A DNA stretch of 17,510 nucleotides. It comes from Planctomycetaceae bacterium. Its GTDB lineage: Bacteria > Planctomycetota > Planctomycetia > Planctomycetales > Planctomycetaceae. The stretch is taken from contig DOCI01000202.1 in NCBI GenBank assembly GCA_003503535.1, positions 1 to 17,510 of the forward strand. Direction: 5' to 3'. Below the pieces are notes generated by a model. That model saw only the letters and a list, made by a program, of their open reading frames with translations, did not search any database and was not told the origin of the DNA. A program made the translations under genes and the position numbers. Positions 1 through 7,347 of the stretch are shown here, piece by piece (position 1 is the first letter of the stretch; each line of letters starts with the position of its first letter).

Positions 1-721
1 ATTGCTGAACATAAGAAATCGGGAAGGGGCACAGCGACGAGAGCGTAGGTTCGTGTTCAATCGCCAAAATTGCAATATCGTTTGGAATATCGAATTGCTC
101 ATTGAGGCTCGTCAACATTATTTCCCGGGCCACGTTAGTCGACCAGGCGATCAATCCAACAGGTTTTGGCAATGAATGAATCCAGTCTCGCATCCGGCTT
201 CTCTGAAAATCGTAATCTGACGAGGGAAAATTTGGATCCGGATCAAAACAATTCAATGAGCCACCAACACCGTCAACGACTGTCTTCACCTCATCCAATA
301 CGGGATCGTTATAGTTATAACAGAGAGGTGGACCAATATAGGCAAACGATTCAAATCCACGCTCAACATAGTATTCTGCAGCAATTCGTCCACAGGCTTT
401 GGGATCGGAAATCACTTTGGGGCAATCCAGAGAATGTTCTGTATGCCAGGAAACATTGACGCAGGGGATCCCGCGCGATTTCACAGAATCGTGAATTTCC
501 TCATCAGCAATTCGGGCAATAATCCCCTGTCCAGACCAGTCAGAGGGAAGAATTGGTTTCTGTGAAAAATTTCGTGGTGCCAGCCAAAAATCCCAACTGT
601 CATATTCGTCAGCAAAGCTCACTATCCCACTCACGACCGAGCGAGACCATTGACTCGCATTCAGGACCAGCAACGCGATTCTCAGTCGATCATTCATCGC
701 CGGGATACGACATGCGATCAT
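1..721 (-). CDS. XylR/LacI-type transcriptional regulator, partial (C-terminus outside window)
   Basis: An open reading frame of 240 codons runs off the left edge with no stop. It starts MIACRIPAMNDRLRIALLVL and continues through a periplasmic-binding-protein-like (LacI/GalR-type) sensor. The stretch ISDPKACGRIAAEYYVERGF (about 104-123) followed by AYIG is the typical segment of XylR-family regulators in planctomycetes (V-x-D-x-x-x-x-G-x-x-A-A-E-x-x-x-x-R-G-F). WLAPR near residue 50 matches the usual start of the sensor domain. In this family the AraC-type helix-turn-helix is C-terminal, so the DNA-binding part should lie beyond base 1; it is not visible. The ATG at 721 was chosen because GGAGAGG lies upstream, although the distance is long; the ATG at residue 9 is an alternative. 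It is transcribed away from the secreted hydrolase at 1059 and could control that side, but the ligand is unknown. Confidence 0.8.
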   Translation of the reverse strand, partial: MIACRIPAMNDRLRIALLVLNASQWSRSVVSGIVSFADEYDSWDFWLAPRNFSQKPILPSDWSGQGIIARIADEEIHDSVKSRGIPCVNVSWHTEHSLDCPKVISDPKACGRIAAEYYVERGFESFAYIGPPLCYNYNDPVLDEVKTVVDGVGGSLNCFDPDPNFPSSDYDFQRSRMRDWIHSLPKPVGLIAWSTNVAREIMLTSLNEQFDIPNDIAILAIEHEPTLSSLCPFPISYVQQ

Positions 722-1058
722 CTTCTCAGCACCTCTCCAATTCAAATCATATTCATAGGGTAAATAAATAGACTAGTAAATCCACCTAGTGCATAAGATA
801 TGCAATCGACGTTCCAAACTCGTTCGTGACAGTGAGATTATTATGATAATCAAGAATCGCCAAAGGAATTCGAGCCTGATTTATTAATGTTCAGCCAATA
901 TACTCTGAGTAACGACTCAGCGTGAAGTGTTATCTTTTCTGCGCACAATGTGCTTGTCAATTTTTCACTTTCGCAGAAACTGCCTATGTTGACAGCGGGT
1001 ATGCATAGTCTTCCCGCACTCCTCCCTTTTCAAACACGATCAATTTAAAAGGAAGTTT
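722..1058. promoter_or_regulatory. Divergent intergenic region with two short dyads
   Basis: This is a 337-base gap between the divergent regulator (minus) and the secreted hydrolase (plus). I see no gene in it. Two perfect dyads stand out: CTGAGT-AACG-ACTCAG at 905-920 and GCACA-A-TGTGC at 943-953. A TTGACA lies at 989-994 but has no good -10 at 17 bases, so I do not call a promoter. AAGGAAG just before the ATG at 1059 is a good ribosome binding site. The dyads could be operators for the divergent regulator; that is inference. Confidence 0.35.
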
Positions 1059-2372
1059 ATGCGAGCCCGAGAAAAACAATTGACGATTCGAGCAGGTGTG
1101 ATCCTCTGGGGGACACTCATCGCGTTTTTACCCTCGGTTGTTACCGCCTGCACGACCGCCGTCATTAGCGGAAGAGCGACAGTTGACGGTCGTCCAATTT
1201 TATGGAAAAACCGCGATACCTCCTCGAGACGGAATGAAGTCGCATTTCTCGAAGGTGGAAAGTATCGAGCGATCGCGGTCGTCAATGCGGGTAGTCGCAG
1301 TTCCGCTTGGATGGGTGTAAATGAAGCCGGATTCTGTATCGAAAACTCGTTAAGTAAAGACTTGAATAGTGACGGAGAAACAAGTGGCCCGGGCAATGGC
1401 GGGTTTATGAAACTTGCACTTGAAACGTGCCGTACGGTTGAGGAGTTCCGTCAACTCCTCGAAAAGACAAATACAACTGGTCGCAGAACCAATTCCAATT
1501 TTGGCGTAATCGATGCCCAGGGTGGTGCTGCTCTGTTTGAGACAGGTGCAACATCCTTCAAAATGTTTGACGCAAACGATCCCGCGATTGCACCGAATGG
1601 ATATCTCGTTCGCTCCAATTTTGCGACAACTGCACAGGAAGTGAGTCCACAGCCGACACTCGAAGAATTATCTGGAAAAACGCTCTATTCAGCCGATCGA
1701 TTCAGTCAAGCCTGCACGCTGCTCAGTTCACCAGGCGAAGCCGGGATCTCTGTCGAATATATGATCCGAAATGTCTGCCGGGATCTTTCCGATGCACCTG
1801 GTGCTGCCGTTTGCGGAAGTGTGAATGATCCCTCAGGAAAGCTCCCCGAAATCATCAATGCCGACTCCATGATCAGTCGGACAACGACCGTATCAGCCGC
1901 TGTTTTTCACGGCGTGAAAGCAGGGGAAGATCCCTTGATGACAACGATGTTGGCCTTTCTGGGTGATCCTAAATTTTCCATCGCTGTTCCCTGCTGGACA
2001 TCAATGAGCGACATTGCCCCGCCACTCGTCGGTGAGAACGAAGCTCCGATTGGTGCGATTGCCAACACCATGCGAGGCTGGAGTTTTGTTGATGGAGACA
2101 AGGGAGTTGATTCTACGGTATTGAAGGGAATTTGGAGCGATGTCTGGAAGGTCGAAGATCAGATTCTGTCCGCAACTGCCAAAGCTCGCTCAAAATGGGA
2201 ATCCAAAGGGGTCAACCCAAGAGATATGAATGCGGTTCATATGGAGAGTGCTCGTCGTTCTTATCAGGCTATGTTGACCGAACTCCGACAACTCAAGAAC
2301 GCCGCACTCACCATTAAAACTCCTGCCCCACCAAAGTTTAAACCGGTCACTAAGACAATTCTGGTTCCTTAA
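1059..2372 (+). CDS. Secreted Ntn hydrolase, C45/choloylglycine-hydrolase-like (linear amide hydrolase)
   Basis: The 437-residue protein begins with a signal peptide (about 1-30, ending PSVVTA) immediately followed by C31-T-T. In the Ntn hydrolase families related to choloylglycine hydrolase and acyl-CoA:6-APA acyltransferase (C45), an N-terminal Cys is the nucleophile. Here export and cleavage after Ala30 would expose it directly. The motif DGRPILWKNRDT supplies the Arg/Asp pair (R52, D53), MGVNEAGFCIENS and NFGVIDAQGGAALFET are further family-typical segments, and the C-terminal third is helical. The expected reaction is hydrolysis of a linear amide (C-N) bond outside the cytoplasm; the substrate is unknown. 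VTAC also resembles a lipobox, but lipidation would block the nucleophile. A clear paralogue lies at 14243-16210. The start is supported by AAGGAAG upstream. It is followed after 53 bases by the BPL_N protein, probably in one transcript. Confidence 0.82.
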   Translation: MRAREKQLTIRAGVILWGTLIAFLPSVVTACTTAVISGRATVDGRPILWKNRDTSSRRNEVAFLEGGKYRAIAVVNAGSRSSAWMGVNEAGFCIENSLSKDLNSDGETSGPGNGGFMKLALETCRTVEEFRQLLEKTNTTGRRTNSNFGVIDAQGGAALFETGATSFKMFDANDPAIAPNGYLVRSNFATTAQEVSPQPTLEELSGKTLYSADRFSQACTLLSSPGEAGISVEYMIRNVCRDLSDAPGAAVCGSVNDPSGKLPEIINADSMISRTTTVSAAVFHGVKAGEDPLMTTMLAFLGDPKFSIAVPCWTSMSDIAPPLVGENEAPIGAIANTMRGWSFVDGDKGVDSTVLKGIWSDVWKVEDQILSATAKARSKWESKGVNPRDMNAVHMESARRSYQAMLTELRQLKNAALTIKTPAPPKFKPVTKTILVP

Positions 2373-2425
2373 GCAGTCACCCGACCTTCATTAATAACTG
2401 TATCACTTCAATAAGGCTGAATTCG

Positions 2426-3190
2426 ATGAATAAAATCTCCCAGGCCCTTCTGGCGGGTCTACTGATGCTGATGGCGATGCCAACGATTGTTATCGCTGAA
2501 AATGTTCAACTCGTTCGCGTGGCTATCTATGATCATTCTGAGGAAATCTCCAATGGCCCCAGTAACCTGCTGCGATTTTTGATTCCTGAACATGGCTTCT
2601 CTGCACAGCGAGTTTCACCCGAGCAAATTCAGGAAGGTTGTCTCAGCGATTTCGATGTGCTGATTATGCCTGGCGGTTCCGGCAGTAAACAGTCGGAAAA
2701 ACTTCAGGAAAGTGGTCGTGCACAAGTGAAGGAATTTGTTCATAATGGAGGTGGGTATGTTGGAATCTGCGCTGGTTCCTATCTCGCATCCTCTCACTAT
2801 TCGTGGTCACTCGGGTTGATAAATGCCAAAGTCTGGGATCGTGAACACTGGGCTCGAGGTCAGGGAACGGTTTCGTTATGCCTGACCAGTTCAGGGCGCG
2901 AAGTGCTGGGCTGCAAACAGAAAGAAGTTGACGTCTACTACGGACAGGGGCCACTTCTTGTTCCTGATAATCAGTCTGATCTTCCCGGATATGAAGTCCT
3001 GGCCTCATACGGCAGCGAAATCGCCAAGAAAGGCGCTCCTGTTGAAGCCATGATCGACACTCATGCTGTGATCCGTTCCAAATATGGCGAAGGAAGAGTC
3101 ATTTGTTTCAGCCCACACCCTGAAACCAAGGATGGCCCAAACTCACTGATGGCTTCCGGCATTTACTGGGCCGCTCAGGTGAAACCATAA
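2426..3190 (+). CDS. Secreted BPL_N-domain protein (class I glutamine amidotransferase-like)
   Basis: The 254-residue protein has a signal peptide (cleavage likely after IVIA, residue 24) and then a single domain like the N-terminal domain of eukaryotic biotin-protein ligase, a member of the class I glutamine amidotransferase/DJ-1 fold. MPGG (81-84) and the nucleophile elbow YVGICAGSYL (Cys115) are intact. SPHPE near the end gives the His231-x-Glu233 pair, so a Cys-His-Glu triad can be drawn. No synthetase partner domain is present, so it may act as an amide or peptide hydrolase rather than as an ammonia donor; the reaction is unknown. An AAGG ribosome binding site lies nine bases before the ATG. 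It sits between the Ntn hydrolase and the cyclotransferase-like gene, all in the same direction. Export of this fold fits an extracytoplasmic amide-processing role (inference). Confidence 0.78.
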   Translation: MNKISQALLAGLLMLMAMPTIVIAENVQLVRVAIYDHSEEISNGPSNLLRFLIPEHGFSAQRVSPEQIQEGCLSDFDVLIMPGGSGSKQSEKLQESGRAQVKEFVHNGGGYVGICAGSYLASSHYSWSLGLINAKVWDREHWARGQGTVSLCLTSSGREVLGCKQKEVDVYYGQGPLLVPDNQSDLPGYEVLASYGSEIAKKGAPVEAMIDTHAVIRSKYGEGRVICFSPHPETKDGPNSLMASGIYWAAQVKP

Positions 3191-3213
3191 ACCGGGCCAT
3201 GATTATTTCTGAA

Positions 3214-3245
3214 ATCTGCTGAAATCACTTTTATCTTCAGCAGAT
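3214..3245 (+). terminator. Hairpin between BPL_N gene and cyclotransferase-like gene
   Basis: Perfect 10-bp arms ATCTGCTGAA / TTCAGCAGAT surround a 12-base loop, 24 bases after the stop codon of the BPL_N gene. There is no clear T-run after it, so it may be a weak terminator, a processing site or a 3'-end-stabilising hairpin. Confidence 0.45.
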
Positions 3246-3280
3246 CGAGTCTAATTCTACAAAATTAAATTGAGAACGGA

Positions 3281-4006
3281 ATGTCTGAGTTACCGCCTGT
3301 CAATGCTCCTTATTTTGAGTTTGGACAATTTCAGAGGACGCCAAAGTCACTGCCTGAAAATGCACTGATCTATAATTATCCATGGGATGAACTGCCCCCG
3401 TTCGGAGAATCCGATCAGACAATTTCTCTGCTGGGGTACGGTAGTTTGATGAATCGGTCCTCCGCCGCTCAGGTACTCTGCTCCCAGACCCTGTCGACTG
3501 CCCGTTCTGTAATTGCCTGGGGGGCTCGCCGGGTTTACAACACCATCAGCCTGAATCGGATGGCGTATGCAGAATACTGCCATCCTGTAGATTCAGATTA
3601 TGGTGTCTTAAACGCTATGACAGCTGACGGCCATTGGTTCAATGCCGTTGAATACCAGGTCCGCCAGGAGGATATTGAATTTCTCCGCACCAGAGAAAAA
3701 GCGTACGATCTCATTCCCGTCTGGATTTCCGACTGCAATACCCCCGCAGAGACGAATCGCTGGGCCTACTTTTTTTCACGGAGACAATCATTCTGGAACG
3801 ATACTCAGATCCTGTATGATGCCGTCGTTCCCCTGGAAAAGTATCATCAAATCTGTGAAACCGGCTGCCGGGAAATTGCTGAAGATTTCCTGGAGATGTT
3901 CCGTCAATCGACTTGGTTGAACAACGGGAATCAATCCCTGAGTATATCCGAAGAAATGATAAGGCTGGATTTGCAAACGACTGCCCTCGCAAGAAGAGTG
4001 ATCTGA
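3281..4006 (+). CDS. Gamma-glutamylcyclotransferase-like protein
   Basis: The 241-residue protein has no signal peptide and is predicted cytoplasmic. LLGYGSLMN (51-59) matches the (Y)GS(N/L)(L/M) loop that binds the gamma-glutamyl group in the gamma-glutamylcyclotransferase/AIG2/ChaC fold, here near residue 53 because of an N-terminal extension of about 45 residues. LRTREKAYDLIPV (about 135-147) contains the acidic residue (Glu139) at the position of the family's catalytic Glu, followed by the usual Tyr. Known members release 5-oxoproline from gamma-glutamyl amines or glutathione. The exact substrate here cannot be read from sequence, and some fold members are not cyclotransferases. Its location near ggt and the D-Glu-type genes supports a gamma-glutamyl role. 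The ribosome binding site is weak (GAGAACGGA directly before the ATG). Confidence 0.65.
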   Translation: MSELPPVNAPYFEFGQFQRTPKSLPENALIYNYPWDELPPFGESDQTISLLGYGSLMNRSSAAQVLCSQTLSTARSVIAWGARRVYNTISLNRMAYAEYCHPVDSDYGVLNAMTADGHWFNAVEYQVRQEDIEFLRTREKAYDLIPVWISDCNTPAETNRWAYFFSRRQSFWNDTQILYDAVVPLEKYHQICETGCREIAEDFLEMFRQSTWLNNGNQSLSISEEMIRLDLQTTALARRVI

Positions 4007-4025
4007 TATCACATATTTCCAAGAG

Positions 4026-4235
4026 ACTAGTGCGTTATCTACGCTTAAAATTGGGATTGGTGATGTTGTAAAGCACGACAACGGAGTGCGTTACAGTTAT
4101 TGGAGGCCCAATTCTAAGCCCTGACAGGGCACTAGTGCGTCTTCCACACTAATAATTTGGGTTGATGTTCTTATAAAGTACGACAACGGAGTGCGCTACA
4201 GTTATTTGGTGCCCAAATCCAAGCCCTGAAAGGGC
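4026..4235. repeat. Two adjacent 105-base tandem repeats with conserved secondary structure
   Basis: Copy 1 is 4026-4130 and copy 2 is 4131-4235; each is 105 bases and each begins ACTAGTGCGT and ends AGGGC. The shared core is CGACAACGGAGTGCG followed by TACAGTTAT. Each copy can form a long-range 7-bp stem: AATTGGG (4049-4055) with CCCAATT (4107-4113) in copy 1, and ATTTGGG (4155-4161) with CCCAAAT (4212-4218) in copy 2. One pair is switched from A-T to T-A, a compensatory change. Each copy ends in a GCCCT-GA(C/A)-AGGGC hairpin (4118-4130, 4223-4235). The rest of the 4007-4457 gap holds the strong hairpin at 4371-4414 and no convincing gene. This is probably a dispersed planctomycete intergenic repeat or a small structured RNA; there is no coding potential. 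Confidence 0.8.
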
Positions 4236-4370
4236 ACTAAATAAATAGCATTACGGCAGAGAGCAGTTTACGATAACGGTATTATGAAAAAGCTGAGTGC
4301 TATTAACGCAGTCAAACTCTCGCTCCTCATTGATGAAATCAGCTGTAACAGGAGGTGGATTTAACAGTGA

Positions 4371-4414
4371 ATCCCCCAGTGACGTTAACTTTTCTGCTAA
4401 CGTCACTGGGGGAT
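4371..4414. terminator. Very strong hairpin between convergent genes (candidate bidirectional terminator)
   Basis: Perfect 17-bp arms (ATCCCCCAGTGACGTTA at 4371-4387 and its complement at 4398-4414) surround a 10-base loop. It lies between the convergent cyclotransferase-like gene (plus) and the DUF1559 gene (minus), 44 bases beyond the latter's stop. Neither strand has a clean T-run after it, so the termination role rests on position and stem strength. Confidence 0.55.
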
Positions 4415-4457
4415 AATGTCTATTATATGAGTCTGAATAATACCAGACTTACAAGCC

Positions 4458-5330
4458 TCAAAATTCTCCGACAACTTCTCCATCATTTCGAGAGGAGAGG
4501 CGTTCGAGCGTTTCTCCATCAATATTTTCGCTGAGGAATTTCACGGCTCCATCTCCGAGAACAAATTGTACTCCTCCCGCATGACGGCTGCTAAATGTCC
4601 ATGCGGAATCGCCATTCAGGTGATAGTCCAGGCTGTTGTACATGCAACGCATGACTCCGGCATAGCCAGCATTATAGGTTACGCCGACCCATTGTCCCCC
4701 CAGCCAGGGTTTCTCGGGAGCTTTGTCGACAAAGGCTCTCTCACCAATCATTAAAGTATTGGTAAGTCCATCAGTAACATCTCGAAAGCGAATACTGCTG
4801 ATCTGAAATAACATCCCACCGTAATCTCCAATGTCGTCTGAATTGGAGCGGAATCCTCCTGCGGAATCCGCTCCCTGCACTGCAATATAGTTGGACATAC
4901 CCTGATCATTACGTTCGGGATTCAGATTCGGTCCAACATCGGAAGGGCAACGAAAGGGACTGAGAACCGTTTGTGTTTCAGAATTGGGATCCCGTGGAAT
5001 TCTTGAGAAACTGACGTCCATTTTGTCATATAAGTTCGTCTCTTCCAACTGGGGTAAAATGAGAGCTCCCCAGCCCCATCCACGATTGAAATAATCGGGA
5101 TCACGGTAATAGGCAGCAGGCAGTGTGCCATGCGTGTCATGATAATTGTGTAAGGCCAAACCAATTTGTTTCAAATTATTCTTACAACTCGACCGACGTG
5201 CTGCTTCACGTGCCTGTTGAACTGCGGGAAGCAACAGAGCAACCAGTATGGCGATTATCGCGATAACAACCAATAGTTCGATAAGAGTGAAACCCTGCTG
5301 AGAATTTCCAGGTTTGAGATGTGATTTCAC
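4458..5330 (-). CDS. DUF1559 prepilin-like protein
   Basis: From the GTG start this is a 290-residue protein with the classic type IV prepilin N-terminus: a short leader ([13 protein letters not shown]) and [20 protein letters not shown], to be cut by prepilin peptidase after Gly13, with the Glu at mature position 5. Then come [20 protein letters not shown] and a DUF1559 domain. [16 protein letters not shown] near the end matches the C-terminal H-x9-DG region of this planctomycete-expanded family. The GTG at 5330 was chosen because AAGGA lies seven bases upstream and the leader then has normal length; the frame stays open to a TTG at 5420, which would give an unusually long leader. It is probably a minor pilin/pseudopilin-like surface or matrix protein, exact role unknown. 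It follows ggt on the same strand but after a 148-base gap with two hairpins, so it may be independently transcribed. Confidence 0.88.
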   Translation of the reverse strand: MKSHLKPGNSQQGFTLIELLVVIAIIAILVALLLPAVQQAREAARRSSCKNNLKQIGLALHNYHDTHGTLPAAYYRDPDYFNRGWGWGALILPQLEETNLYDKMDVSFSRIPRDPNSETQTVLSPFRCPSDVGPNLNPERNDQGMSNYIAVQGADSAGGFRSNSDDIGDYGGMLFQISSIRFRDVTDGLTNTLMIGERAFVDKAPEKPWLGGQWVGVTYNAGYAGVMRCMYNSLDYHLNGDSAWTFSSRHAGGVQFVLGDGAVKFLSENIDGETLERLSSRNDGEVVGEF

Positions 5331-5421
5331 GGATAGATCCTTGTAAAAAACGGATGAAATGACCACACCGGCGCTCTGGGCATTTTTGTACTTTACGATA
5401 TTACTTACAAAAGCAGTCAAT

Positions 5422-5471
5422 TTCGTTCAACAACGAACCTCTGACATTATGTCCTATGCTCACCAGTGAGC
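5422..5471. promoter_or_regulatory. Two small hairpins between ggt and the DUF1559 gene
   Basis: TTCGTT-CAAC-AACGAA (5422-5437) and GCTCAC-CA-GTGAGC (5458-5471) are two perfect 6-bp dyads just after the end of ggt. They may attenuate or terminate the upstream transcript, or act as operators for the DUF1559 gene. No T-run follows. On the minus strand a TTGACT lies downstream of them but its -10 is poor. Confidence 0.3.
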
Positions 5472-5478
5472 GCTAATA

Positions 5479-7305
5479 TTACTGAGAGTCATTCGTGACA
5501 GACTTCTCCTTCGACTGAACTTTTTGTGGAACCGCGACCGCTTTTCCTCCGCGTCTCCAGTCGGCTACTCCAACAACCGTTCCTGAGGCAGGATTATATT
5601 CAATTCCATGAGCCGAACCCTGCAGCCAGCCTTTGGGGCGGCTGATGGTATGTCCGCGATCAATTAGTGGTTTTGTCAATCGAGTCAGTTGCCCCTGGTC
5701 GTCTGACTCGAATTTGATTTCATCGGGAAACCATTGATGATGAAAACGCGGCCCATCAATCGCTTCACTCAAGGGTCGCTCAAAAAGTAGTGTTTGAACC
5801 AGAATTTCAGTGACAGTATTGATAATCGTTCTGCCGCCCGGGCTGCCTATCACCAGAGAAACGTCTCCATCCTTTTTCACTATCATTGGCGATTGTGAAC
5901 TCAGCATTCTTTTTCCCGGGCTCATCAAATTCGGCTTTGTTCCAATTCTTCCTTGCTGATTTGTATATCCTGGAATCCAGTTGAAATCGCCCATCTCATT
6001 GTTCAGAACAAATCCAGTCCCTTTGGGAGCAATTCTGCAGCCGAAAGTTCCTTCCAATGTGTAGGTATTACTGACAGCCATTCCATTGCGATCTATGATC
6101 GAAAAGTGAGTGGTCTCCAGGCTTTCTTCTGGAAGGTTACTGATGGGAATCTCACCAGCGACCTCGATGCTGGAAGTCGCTTGATTTCGCGAGATTTTTT
6201 CAGCCTGTTTTTGAGCATATTGATTGGAGAACATAAATTCCGGGATGCTGCTGAAATCGGGATCGGCCAAGTAAGCCGCTCGATCTCGGAAAGCTCTTTT
6301 TGAGATTTCCGCCAACAGATGGACCTGATCGACATTCCAGTAATTATCAGGATCCACTTCCAGGCCAACCGCTTCGGCCATTCTCATTTGCAGGAGAACC
6401 GTGATCCCTCCGGAACTCGGCGGGTAAGCACCATAAAGCGTATAACCATTGACTTGACCAGAGACCGCGGGACGAATGTTCGCCCTGTAATTCTTGAGAT
6501 CTTCAGCTGTAATCAAGCCTCCCTGCTCTTGCATTTCGGCGACTATTTTCTTTGCGATACTACCGGTATAAAACGCATCGGCTCCTTGTTCAGCAATGAT
6601 TTCCAGCGTGTTGGTTAAATCCGGTTGTTTGAGTAAATCGCCTGCCTGCCAAAGTTCTCCATTCGCTTTTCCGTAGAGCCTGCGAAATTCTGCAAAACGA
6701 TTTTCTTTTTTTATGGAGGAAAGCGTGAGAACTCGATTGAGCGAGTAAGCCAGAAAATCATCGACAATAATCCCTTCACGAGCGATGCGAATCGAAGGCA
6801 TCACTAACTGGTCCCATGGCAAGCTCCCATACTTTTTATGAGCCAGTTCCAGGCCTCTTAATGTGCCCGGAACTCCTGCCATCCGTGCGTGGTGACGCTC
6901 TTGCCATTCTTCAAAACTGTGTTCATCGACACACGCAGGAGCCGTTTCTCGATATTCGACACAAACGACTTCTTCGTCGGGAGGCGCAACCATCATGAAT
7001 CCACCTCCACTGATATTACCGGCTTCTGGCCAGGTGACAGCCAGCGCAAAAGCAACTGCCACCGCTGCATCGACTGCATTGCCTCCCTGAGCCAGGATAT
7101 CCGCCCCAATCTGCGAAGCGATGTCGGTATCTGAAACGACAATTCCTGAATGACTCTCTGCGATATCAACAGGTGCTCGTTCGGGACGCGTAATAACCTC
7201 TGCTGAAGAGGGCAGTGGAATCAGTGTCATCAGAATTAGAACACAACAACAGATACGTAATAAATTACGAGAAGTTGAATTGGCTCGAAAGTTATTTTGA
7301 TTCAT
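5479..7305 (-). CDS. ggt: Gamma-glutamyltransferase / gamma-glutamyl hydrolase, exported
   Basis: The 608-residue protein is of full family length, with a signal peptide (about 1-35, LPSSA). It transfers or hydrolyses gamma-glutamyl groups from glutathione and related gamma-Glu compounds in the periplasm. GNAVDAAVAVAFAL and NISGGGFMMV are the large-subunit signature. YRETAPA has Arg119, equivalent to the substrate-carboxylate Arg of the E. coli enzyme. ETTHFSIIDRNGMAVSNTYT contains the autoprocessing nucleophile Thr398 at the start of the small subunit, and Thr416 at the supporting position (E. coli Thr391/Thr409). NNEMGDF, LSSQSP and GSPGGRTIINTV complete the active site and lid region. It should therefore be active and self-cleaving. 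It lies 42 bases downstream of nhaC on the same strand, so both probably share the sigma-54 promoter at 9239-9256. The ribosome binding site is weak (AAAAG). Confidence 0.95.
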   Translation of the reverse strand: MNQNNFRANSTSRNLLRICCCVLILMTLIPLPSSAEVITRPERAPVDIAESHSGIVVSDTDIASQIGADILAQGGNAVDAAVAVAFALAVTWPEAGNISGGGFMMVAPPDEEVVCVEYRETAPACVDEHSFEEWQERHHARMAGVPGTLRGLELAHKKYGSLPWDQLVMPSIRIAREGIIVDDFLAYSLNRVLTLSSIKKENRFAEFRRLYGKANGELWQAGDLLKQPDLTNTLEIIAEQGADAFYTGSIAKKIVAEMQEQGGLITAEDLKNYRANIRPAVSGQVNGYTLYGAYPPSSGGITVLLQMRMAEAVGLEVDPDNYWNVDQVHLLAEISKRAFRDRAAYLADPDFSSIPEFMFSNQYAQKQAEKISRNQATSSIEVAGEIPISNLPEESLETTHFSIIDRNGMAVSNTYTLEGTFGCRIAPKGTGFVLNNEMGDFNWIPGYTNQQGRIGTKPNLMSPGKRMLSSQSPMIVKKDGDVSLVIGSPGGRTIINTVTEILVQTLLFERPLSEAIDGPRFHHQWFPDEIKFESDDQGQLTRLTKPLIDRGHTISRPKGWLQGSAHGIEYNPASGTVVGVADWRRGGKAVAVPQKVQSKEKSVTNDSQ

Positions 7306-7347
7306 CTTTTATGACCGCGATATTGTTGTGAGTGAATAATTAGTCAA

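Noticed and set aside
166..771. Two plus-strand open frames of 97 and 72 codons near the left end
   Set aside because: They are shadows of the minus-strand XylR-type regulator, which has family motifs across the whole stretch.
772..800. ACTAGT and CTAGTGCAT close together, like the start of the 105-base repeats
   Set aside because: Only the first few bases match; the core CGACAACGGAGTGCG and the hairpins are absent, so it is not called a third copy.
4284..4364. A 26-codon open frame MKKLSAINAVKLSLLIDEIS... before the strong hairpin
   Set aside because: There is no ribosome binding site, no recognisable family, and the length is expected by chance in this gap.
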